Shown piece by piece: positions 6,860 through 13,605 of a stretch of DNA of 64,000 nt. The stretch is taken from contig JANPIN010000061.1 of assembly GCA_031425035.1 (NCBI GenBank), positions 1 through 64,000 of the forward strand, in the 5' to 3' direction. The notes beneath the pieces were generated by a model. The model was not told where the DNA came from. It made no database searches and saw only the letters and a list, made by a program, of their open reading frames with translations. Origin of the DNA: M3007 sp031425035 (GTDB lineage: Bacteria; Bacteroidota; Bacteroidia; Chitinophagales; Saprospiraceae). Position 1 is the stretch's first letter; every line of letters starts with the position of its first letter. Position numbers and translations under genes: made by a program.

Positions 6860-8788
6860 ATGCGCTTACTCAAGCTTGGTTGGTTCCTGTTCTTCGTCCT
6901 GATCTGCGTGGCAGGACAGTCACAGACGGCTTGTATAAGCACCTGCACGGGCAATCTGGGCGATAATATCTTTCCCAATGGCGATTTCGGTTCGGGAACG
7001 TCCAATGTACTGCCGAACAATCCTGGTTCTGCGCCTGGTTACACCTATTCTACTTCGCCGCCGCCCAATGATGGCTTTTATACCATCACCAACAACACGA
7101 CGCCCTGGCAATCTTTCGCCAATCCCAACTGGATCGATATTATGGACAACGGCCCCGGTGCTAACGGCTACATGATGGTGGTGAATGCCAGTTACCAGCC
7201 GGGACTTTTCTTCGAAAAAACAGTGGATGTCTGCGAAAACACCCTGTACGAGCTTTCCATCGACATCATTTCACTGAACATACTCGGGTTGCCGAACGGT
7301 CAGCCCATCCAGCCCGACCTGGCTTTTGAAATTGACGGCATTATTGTTTGCGGTACCGGCCAGGTACCTATCGATGGCACCTGGCACACGACCCGGTTTT
7401 CTTTTACCACGGCTCCCGGCGCCACCACCGTCAAACTCTCGCTCCGCAACAACGCACCGGGTGGCAATGGGAACGATCTGGCTATCGACAACATTTCTTT
7501 TCGCGCCTGCGGACCCGAGATCGACCTTCCCGTAATATCCATTTACTGCCCCGGCCAGTCCCTGCAACTCAACGCCGGACTGATGAATTCCCCTTATAAC
7601 AGCATTGTTTATCAATGGCAGGTGAGCGGCGACAACGGCCAGAACTGGTCGCCGGTAACGGGCGCTTCCGGCCCGAACCTGCTGGTTCAGCAACCGCTGG
7701 ATAGTAATCAGTACCGGCTGCTGGTCGCCAATTCGCCGGCGAATCTGACCCTGCCCAACTGCCGCGCCGTTTCGTATCCGGTTACGCTGCTGGCCGAGGA
7801 TCTCTCCGCTTATGCCATCACCGGGCAGGATACCATTGTGTGTAACGGTGCTCCAGGCACGCTGCGGGCGGGCGATTTTGCGGCTTATGCCTGGTCGGAC
7901 GGCTCTCAGGGCGATACGCTGCTGGCCACGCAGCCAGGCTGGTATGCGGTGACGGTGACTTCCGTAAACGGCTGCACGGCCAGCGATAGTTTATACGTGT
8001 ATGAAGTGGAACTCTCGGCCGGATCCTCTTTTACAGAGCCCGTATGTTTTGGCGACAGCACCGGCATGATCAGTGCGGTGAATTTACAGGGCGGCACCGG
8101 CAGCCTGCGTTTTTCGTTGCATACTGGCAGCGCGCAAACCAGTCCGCTGTTCCCGCATTTGCCAGCCGGCGTCTACGCCCTCAGCGTGTCCGATTCACTG
8201 GGCTGCCGGGTAAAATTGCCCGTTATTTTGAAAAATCCGCTGCGAAACGAGGTGGAACTTGGTCCGGATATAAGCCTGATGGCCTGTGATTCCGTTATTT
8301 TACAAGCGCAGTTCAATTTTTCGCCGGTGCAGTATGCCTGGCAATTCAACGGCAGCGGCCTGGCTTGTACGGATTGCCCGACACCGGGCATCATGCCGGC
8401 TGCCTCGGGGATGGCGACGGTGCAAGTGGCAGATTCCCTGGGATGTATAGCCGTGGACAGTGTATTTTTGACCGTGCTGCCGCTCCTGAACGTGTATGCG
8501 CCCAACGTGTTTCGACCCGACCTGTCGAGTGATGTACCCAACAATTATTTTGCCTTGTTTCCCGGTAAAAGCGTCGTGGAAATAAAACGTTTGAGTATAT
8601 ATGATCGCTGGGGTGGACTGCAGTTTGAACGAAAAAACCAGGTGCCCGGTACGGCCGATTTACGTTGGGATGGTCGTAACCTCCGGGGGAAACCTGTAGA
8701 CGCCGGGGTATTTACCTGGCTGGCTGAAATCCTTTTTACCGACGGCATTGTTCGGGTATATGCAGGCGACGTATTGTTACTGCGCTGA
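6860..8788 (+). CDS. T9SS-secreted protein with SprB-type repeat and type-B C-terminal sorting domain
   Basis: 642 residues. A signal peptide (about 1-22, ending GQSQ) precedes a jelly-roll carbohydrate-binding-like module (about 30-215; NGDFGSG ... FEIDGIIVCGTG ... LAIDNISFRACG). Ig-like/PKD-like segments follow, then an SprB-type repeat (about residues 390-465: EPVCFGDSTGMISAV ... GVYALSVSDSLGC). The C-terminal about 90 residues have the gliding motility-associated (CHU_C, type B) pattern: APNVFRPD, SIYDRWGGLQFER, LRWDGRNLRGKPVDAGVF, GDVLLLR at the end. Such proteins are exported by Sec, then by T9SS to the surface or medium. The role is probably adhesin-like, but no enzyme motif is seen. 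It is followed 48 nt later by zwf, an unrelated function. Confidence 0.88.
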   Translation: MRLLKLGWFLFFVLICVAGQSQTACISTCTGNLGDNIFPNGDFGSGTSNVLPNNPGSAPGYTYSTSPPPNDGFYTITNNTTPWQSFANPNWIDIMDNGPGANGYMMVVNASYQPGLFFEKTVDVCENTLYELSIDIISLNILGLPNGQPIQPDLAFEIDGIIVCGTGQVPIDGTWHTTRFSFTTAPGATTVKLSLRNNAPGGNGNDLAIDNISFRACGPEIDLPVISIYCPGQSLQLNAGLMNSPYNSIVYQWQVSGDNGQNWSPVTGASGPNLLVQQPLDSNQYRLLVANSPANLTLPNCRAVSYPVTLLAEDLSAYAITGQDTIVCNGAPGTLRAGDFAAYAWSDGSQGDTLLATQPGWYAVTVTSVNGCTASDSLYVYEVELSAGSSFTEPVCFGDSTGMISAVNLQGGTGSLRFSLHTGSAQTSPLFPHLPAGVYALSVSDSLGCRVKLPVILKNPLRNEVELGPDISLMACDSVILQAQFNFSPVQYAWQFNGSGLACTDCPTPGIMPAASGMATVQVADSLGCIAVDSVFLTVLPLLNVYAPNVFRPDLSSDVPNNYFALFPGKSVVEIKRLSIYDRWGGLQFERKNQVPGTADLRWDGRNLRGKPVDAGVFTWLAEILFTDGIVRVYAGDVLLLR

Positions 8789-8836
8789 TTTGCCAGACGA
8801 AAGAACACCGAAATACAAAACACATATCTACTTTCC

Positions 8837-10381
8837 ATGAATGCAACCGTAAAACCTACCGCCACCATTTTCATCATCTTCGGTGCAACCGGCGACCTGA
8901 ACGAACGTAAGATCACGCCGGCCCTGTACAACTTATTTCTGGACGACTCCCTGCCGGATCATTTCAGCATCATCGGCACCGGCCGCACGGTACTGACGGA
9001 CGAGCAGTTCCGCGATCGTGTTTTGGAAGGTGTGAATCAATTCTCGCGCAACGGTAAGGTGACTAAAGCCAAATGGGAGGCCTTTGCCGCCCACCTTTTT
9101 TATCAGGTGGCCGATGCGACGGACGCCAAGGCTTATCACGAGTTCAACACCCGCATTCAGCACCATGAAAAAGAGTGGAAGCAGACGGTACAGGTGGTGT
9201 ATTATCTGGCCGTTGCCCCGAATTTCTTCCCGATCATTGCGACCAATATTGCGAAGAACAAACTGGCCGCCAACGCCGATCATTGCCGAATCGTCATGGA
9301 AAAACCCTTCGGGCATGACTTTGAATCGGCAAAATCGCTGAACCTGCTGCTGGCCAGCCTCTTCGACGAAAAGCAGATCTACCGGATCGATCACTACCTC
9401 GGCAAGGAAGCGGTGCAGAACATCATGGCTTTCCGTTTTGCCAACTCCATCCTGGAACCCATCTGGAACCGCAACTATATTCAGCACGTACAGATCTCCG
9501 TCACCGAGCAAATCGGCATCGGCGACCGCGGCGATTACTACGAAGGCGCCGGCGCACTGCGCGATATGGTGCAAAATCATATTCTGCAGTTGTTATGTCT
9601 GGTCGCTATGGAAACGCCGATCAATTTCAGCGCGGAAGAAGTGCGGAACCGCAAAGTAGATGTGCTGCGGGCCATGCGCCCCTTCAGTTCCGAAGACGTC
9701 CGCATGTCGGCTGTGCGCGGACAATACGGCGATGGCTGGATGGAAGGTCAGGCGGTGCCGGGTTACCGGGAAGAGATCAAGGTGGCGCCCGAATCCAATA
9801 CGGAAACCTTTGCCGCGCTCAAGTTTTTCGTGGATAACTGGCGCTGGCATGGCGTGCCGTTTTATGTGCGTACGGGCAAACGGCTGCACCAGTCGGGCTC
9901 CATCATCAGTATTCAGTTTCGCGATGTGCCGCACCGCGTATTTCCGCCCGAAGCCGCCGATAACTGGCAGCAAAACCGGCTGATCATCAGTATTCAGCCC
10001 GAAATGAGCATTCGTTTGCAATTGCAGGTGAAACGCCCCGGTCTGGATATGATCCTCAACACGGTGGATATGGTCTTTAATTATGAAGGCACCTACACCA
10101 GTCAGGCGCCGGAAGCCTATGAAACGCTGCTGCTGGAGGTGATGACCGGTGACCAGACCCTGTTCATGCGCGCCGATCAGGTGGAACTCGCCTGGGAACT
10201 GCTGATGCCGGTGCTGAACTCCTGGGAAACCAAAAAAAGCGTGAATTTTCCCAATTACTCCGCCGATTCCTGGGGTCCCGAAACCGCCGAAGCGCTGATT
10301 GCGCGGGATGGTTTTCATTGGTTTACCCTGCCTATGAAACATAAGAAGCAAGCAGCTGCCGAGCCGGCCAGTAAATCCTGA
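8837..10381 (+). CDS. zwf: glucose-6-phosphate 1-dehydrogenase
   Basis: 514 residues, full family length. Converts glucose 6-phosphate and NADP+ to 6-phosphogluconolactone and NADPH, the first step of the oxidative pentose phosphate pathway. The nucleotide-binding motif FGATGDL lies at about residues 15-21. The substrate-binding and catalytic motif R183-I-D-H-Y-L-G-K-E191 is intact, and EKPFGHD follows the usual spacing. The downstream pgl gene catalyses the next reaction. The gap between them holds a large palindromic array that could separate or tune their expression. No gnd is seen nearby. Confidence 0.97.
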   Translation: MNATVKPTATIFIIFGATGDLNERKITPALYNLFLDDSLPDHFSIIGTGRTVLTDEQFRDRVLEGVNQFSRNGKVTKAKWEAFAAHLFYQVADATDAKAYHEFNTRIQHHEKEWKQTVQVVYYLAVAPNFFPIIATNIAKNKLAANADHCRIVMEKPFGHDFESAKSLNLLLASLFDEKQIYRIDHYLGKEAVQNIMAFRFANSILEPIWNRNYIQHVQISVTEQIGIGDRGDYYEGAGALRDMVQNHILQLLCLVAMETPINFSAEEVRNRKVDVLRAMRPFSSEDVRMSAVRGQYGDGWMEGQAVPGYREEIKVAPESNTETFAALKFFVDNWRWHGVPFYVRTGKRLHQSGSIISIQFRDVPHRVFPPEAADNWQQNRLIISIQPEMSIRLQLQVKRPGLDMILNTVDMVFNYEGTYTSQAPEAYETLLLEVMTGDQTLFMRADQVELAWELLMPVLNSWETKKSVNFPNYSADSWGPETAEALIARDGFHWFTLPMKHKKQAAAEPASKS

Positions 10382-10396
10382 CAATATTCCCGTAAT

Positions 10397-10566
10397 GATG
10401 GGATGGGGAGAACGGATGAAACGGATTACGCGGATTAAAACGGATTTTTTTGCGGGTGGAGAACCGGAAGGTTTGCTTGCCTACTTAACCACATAATCGC
10501 AGACCCATTTAACCTACCCACCCTTAAATCCGTTCTATCCGTTTCATCCGTTCTCCCCATCCCATC
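10397..10566. repeat. palindromic word array, family C (ATCCGTTT), copy 1
   Basis: The left arm at 397-447 of this kilobase starts GATGGGATGGGGAGAACGGA and contains repeated CGGATnAAA words. The right arm (10526-10566) is its reverse complement, with the outer 30 nt matching exactly. The loop is about 80 nt and has a smaller complementary pair (GGGTGG/CCACCC). It occupies the zwf-pgl gap. The same words in the same order occur at 13.1-13.6 kb. Confidence 0.9.
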
Positions 10567-10616
10567 AGGCCAGGACTAGGAATCATTAGTATAAACGCAA
10601 TTTACCCAAACCGACT

Positions 10617-11354
10617 ATGCACTTACACATCTACCAAACCAACCAGGAAGCCATCGCGGCGCTGGCCGATTTCTTCATTGAAACGGCCCAGGCGGCCATT
10701 ACGGAACGGGATGAATTCAATGTCGCACTCTCCGGGGGGCGTTCGCCGCAGCAGCTACATGCCTTGCTGGCTTCCCCGGAGTATAAGCAGCGCATCGATT
10801 GGAAAAAGGTCAATTTTTTCTTCGGTGACGAGCGGTATGTGCCCGTTACGGATGCCCAAAGCAACGCCCACATGGCCAGGGAATCCTTACTCAATCATCT
10901 GCAGATCCTGCCGTTCCAGGTGTTTGAAGTCGATACCGCCCTGCCGCCGGCAGAAGCAGCCCGGCAATACACGGAAATGATCGACCGGCATTTTAAGGGG
11001 GAAACGGTTCGCTTTGATTTGATCCTGCTGGGACTGGGTGATAATGCGCACACGGCCTCTTTATTCCCACATACGGACGTGCTCCACGATACGTCCGCTT
11101 CCGTCAAGTCCCTGTTTATAAACGAACTGGATGCCTATCGCATCACCATGACGGCACCGCTGATCAACCAGGCTTACCACGTTGCTTTCCTGGTTTTCGG
11201 GGCGGATAAAGCGGAAGCCGTGCGACAAATACGCAAGGCAAAACGTAATGTGGAGCTGTACCCGGCGCAGCTTATTCGCCCAAAAACCGGTGATTTACAC
11301 TGGTTTATGGACGAAGCCGCTGCCGCAAATCTCAACGGCGGCGGCGCGAGCTGA
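10617..11354 (+). CDS. pgl: 6-phosphogluconolactonase
   Basis: 245 residues of the DevB/SOL type. Hydrolyses 6-phosphogluconolactone made by the upstream zwf product. Family motifs are in order: ALSGGRSPQQLHALL near residue 38, VNFFFGDERYVP near residue 67, and LILLGLGDNAHTASLFPHT near residue 138. The 3' end overlaps the convergent lipoprotein gene by 23 nt (11332-11354), so the pair shares its termini and no terminator fits between them. Confidence 0.95.
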   Translation: MHLHIYQTNQEAIAALADFFIETAQAAITERDEFNVALSGGRSPQQLHALLASPEYKQRIDWKKVNFFFGDERYVPVTDAQSNAHMARESLLNHLQILPFQVFEVDTALPPAEAARQYTEMIDRHFKGETVRFDLILLGLGDNAHTASLFPHTDVLHDTSASVKSLFINELDAYRITMTAPLINQAYHVAFLVFGADKAEAVRQIRKAKRNVELYPAQLIRPKTGDLHWFMDEAAAANLNGGGAS

Positions 11355-11607
11355 AAATGCCGCCGCCAATACCGAATACGCCAATGGCATAACCGATCCA
11401 GTACAGCGTGCCGGTATTGTTCTGGGCATAGATATCGAAGCTCATACCCAGTATTTTACTGATTACGGCCGGGTAAAAAAGTACGCCGTGAATAATGCCG
11501 AACAGGAACCCGTAACGCTGTTCCGTCATGCCGGCGGGCGCACACGCATTCAGGGTAAGCACCAGGGTCATTAGCAGAAGACCAGGCAGGAAGTACTTTG
11601 TTCTCAT
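11332..11607 (-). CDS. small lipoprotein with two hydrophobic segments
   Basis: 91 residues from ATG 11607 (an earlier in-frame start would add 25 residues of unlike sequence). A lipoprotein signal ends at Cys22 (LVLTLNAC). The rest has a GFLFGIIHGVLFYPAVISKIL hydrophobic segment, a polar IYAQNNTGTLYWIGY stretch, a GVFGIGGGIF membrane segment and an Arg tail. From memory this layout (immunity-like G-x-x-H-G ... IY-x-x-N-N-x-G) is a widespread small conserved protein of unknown function. Its 3' end overlaps pgl on the opposite strand. Confidence 0.7.
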   Translation of the reverse strand: MRTKYFLPGLLLMTLVLTLNACAPAGMTEQRYGFLFGIIHGVLFYPAVISKILGMSFDIYAQNNTGTLYWIGYAIGVFGIGGGIFSSRRRR

Positions 11608-11670
11608 AATGCTGAATTTTATCGTTACAGTAAATATTCGTGCCGGAAAGTACGTCTTACTAAAATAGAA

Positions 11671-11696
11671 AAGGCCCTCCATTACTGGAAGACCTT
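11671..11696 (-). terminator. intrinsic terminator of the lipocalin-like lipoprotein gene
   Basis: On the minus strand AAGGTCTTCCA pairs with TGGAGGGCCTT (9 of 11) around a short loop. It is followed by TTTTCTATTTTAG, about 20 nt after the stop at 11719. Confidence 0.65.
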
Positions 11697-11718
11697 CTCA
11701 AACAGGGAAAGGGACCAA

Positions 11719-12162
11719 TTATATTTTAGTGAACTTCAGTACTTCGGTCGTGCCGTTGCCGCCGCTGGTATGTTGGAAGTGCATACCGGTGGAAGACATT
11801 TCGATGATCAGCCAGTCTTCTTTCAGTTCTTCCAGTGCCGAGGGCACGCTGCCGCTGAAATTAATGACGAATTTATTCTTACTGTCATCCACGCCGGTCG
11901 CCCAGGTACCCGTCCAGGACTGGCTGCCGTTTGTAGCGGTCAGCTTGCCATCGCTGGCAAAATCAAAGGTGTAGTTGGTGTAGTTGCCCGTTTCATCACC
12001 GCTGTTGCTGATGAGCGAGGAGACCATCCAAAGCCCGGATGCAGGGGTCGGGCCGGAGCCGGGCGTCGGGTTGTTATCATCGCTTTTCTGGCAGGCGGAC
12101 AGCAGGCCGATGATTTGGAACAACAGGGCAAAAGCGGAAATTCTGAAGACGATGCGTTGCAT
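11719..12162 (-). CDS. lipocalin-like lipoprotein
   Basis: 147 residues. A type II signal peptide ends at Cys24 (GLLSAC), then comes a low-complexity Asp/Asn/Pro/Gly linker (DDNNPTPGSGPTPASG). The compact beta-barrel-like domain resembles the lipocalin-like lipoproteins of Bacteroidota (GLWMVSSLI ... YTFDFASDGKLTAT ... WTGTW ... FVINF). Its ligand is unknown. It lies downstream of the LytTR regulator gene on the same strand with a 136-nt gap, and has its own terminator. Confidence 0.7.
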   Translation of the reverse strand: MQRIVFRISAFALLFQIIGLLSACQKSDDNNPTPGSGPTPASGLWMVSSLISNSGDETGNYTNYTFDFASDGKLTATNGSQSWTGTWATGVDDSKNKFVINFSGSVPSALEELKEDWLIIEMSSTGMHFQHTSGGNGTTEVLKFTKI

Positions 12163-12298
12163 AATATTTCTTTTAATGATGAGGTAGTGTTGCTTTACTA
12201 CGACAAAGAAAAATGCAAGGCAGGCGCCGTAACAACTAAAGGTGTTTTAGCGGGTATAAAAACCGGATAAAAAGGCAAAAGTCGTGTTTGAACCAATT

Positions 12299-13084
12299 TC
12301 AGACCTGCTCGCCAACCAGCCATTTTTTAAAGGCCGCCGACCGTTCGGTGCTGACGATCGTGTCCATATCCGTCGGCGGCTCGAGGATCACCTTGACCCG
12401 GCTTTTGGAGTACGGTTGCATCTCCTTGATAACGGCCACATTAATAATGAACTGGCGGTTAATGCGGAAAAATACCGCCGGTTCGAGCAGGCCCTCCAGT
12501 CTGTCCAGCGGGTAATCTATGGGAAAACGTTTGCCGGAACTACGACTTACCAGGAAGGTCAGTTTGTCTTTGGTATAGAAATAGGCGGCGTCGGCCATGT
12601 CCACCAGTTTGATGCTGTTGTTGAAGCGGATGAGCATGCGCCGTAAATAATTCGGCGACCCGGCCTGATCCCGCAGGCTATGCAGCAGGGCTGTGTAATC
12701 CGGACTGTGGGCCGGGCTCGGCGCGGGTTGAGATACCCGTTTATATTTATCCAGCGCGGCGGCTAACTCATTGATTTTAATAGGTTTGAGCAAATAATCA
12801 ATGGCGTTGACTTTGAATGCCCGCAGTGCGTATTCGTCATAGGCAGTCGTAAAAATCACCGGGCTGTTCACCTGCACGTGCTCGAAAATTTCAAAACTCG
12901 CGCCGTCGGCCAGGTGAATATCCAGCAGGATCAGATCGGGTGCGGGATGGTTTTGCAGCCATAGCACGGCCGATTCCACGCTGTCCAGGCGGTCCAGGAT
13001 ACGGGCTTCGGGCGCTAGCTCCTGCAGCATTTTCTCGAGACGGCGGATGGCAGCGTTTTCGTCTTCGATGATGAGGATGTTCAT
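12299..13084 (-). CDS. LytTR-family response regulator
   Basis: 261 residues. The N-terminal receiver domain (1-120) has acidic pocket residues ED at 7-8, phospho-acceptor Asp55 (LILLDIH), Thr79/80 (FTTAY) and the conserved Lys in LLKP near residue 101. The C-terminal LytTR DNA-binding domain (about 150-258) has the usual words RMLIRFNNSIKLVDMADAAYF and FFRINRQFIIN. It should be phosphorylated by the upstream LytS-type kinase (13564-16491) and bind promoter direct repeats. The two genes are on the same strand but separated by about 480 bp of palindromic array, which is unusual for a cognate pair. Confidence 0.93.
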   Translation of the reverse strand: MNILIIEDENAAIRRLEKMLQELAPEARILDRLDSVESAVLWLQNHPAPDLILLDIHLADGASFEIFEHVQVNSPVIFTTAYDEYALRAFKVNAIDYLLKPIKINELAAALDKYKRVSQPAPSPAHSPDYTALLHSLRDQAGSPNYLRRMLIRFNNSIKLVDMADAAYFYTKDKLTFLVSRSSGKRFPIDYPLDRLEGLLEPAVFFRINRQFIINVAVIKEMQPYSKSRVKVILEPPTDMDTIVSTERSAAFKKWLVGEQV

Positions 13085-13111
13085 GGGACGGGGATTTTTT
13101 TTAGTTTGAAA

Positions 13112-13605
13112 AATTGCCCGGCGTGATGGGATCGGAGAACGGATTAAACGGATGACGCGGATTTAAACGGATTTTTAATTTGTAATTGCCCGGCGTGATG
13201 GGATCGGAGAACGGATTAAACGGATTGAGCGGATTAAAACGGATTTAAAAAAAGGGTGGGTAGGGTGGATTTTGATTTTCTTGTTAATTCCTGCGTGTTA
13301 TAGGATAGGAGAATTGATTAAAACGGATGACGCGGATTAAAACGGATTTTAAAAAAATGCAACTTTAGCGTAGTGCCATGTTCTCCACCATCAAAAAAAT
13401 CCGTTTAAATCTGTTTAATCCGTTTAATCCGTTCTCCTATCCCATCACGTCGGGTTTTCCACCAACAGAAAAATTCATTTAAATTCGTTTAAATCTGTTT
13501 AATCCGTTTGATCCGTTCTCCTATCCCATCACGTCGGGTTTTCCACCAACAGAAAAATTCCGTTTAAATCTGTTTAATCCGTTTAATCCGTTCCTCTATC
13601 CCATC
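13112..13605. repeat. large multi-unit palindromic array, family C, copy 2
   Basis: Three forward units (starting near 13112, 13183 and 13285) each read GATGGGAT(C)GGAGAACGGA then CGGATnAAA words. They are followed by three inverted units (near 13395, 13471 and 13557) of AATCCGTTTAATCCG words ending CTATCCCATCACGTCGGG. The inverted units are tandem copies about 84 nt apart that share the spacer TTTTCCACCAACAGAAAAATTC. The whole can fold as a cruciform with about 200-nt arms. Its last unit runs into the 3' end of the sensor kinase gene, whose final residues and stop codon it encodes. It has the same words as the array at 10397-10566. Confidence 0.92.

Noticed and set aside
13112..13605. CRISPR array
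   Set aside because: Units lie in both orientations, spacers are shared rather than unique, and no cas genes are present.
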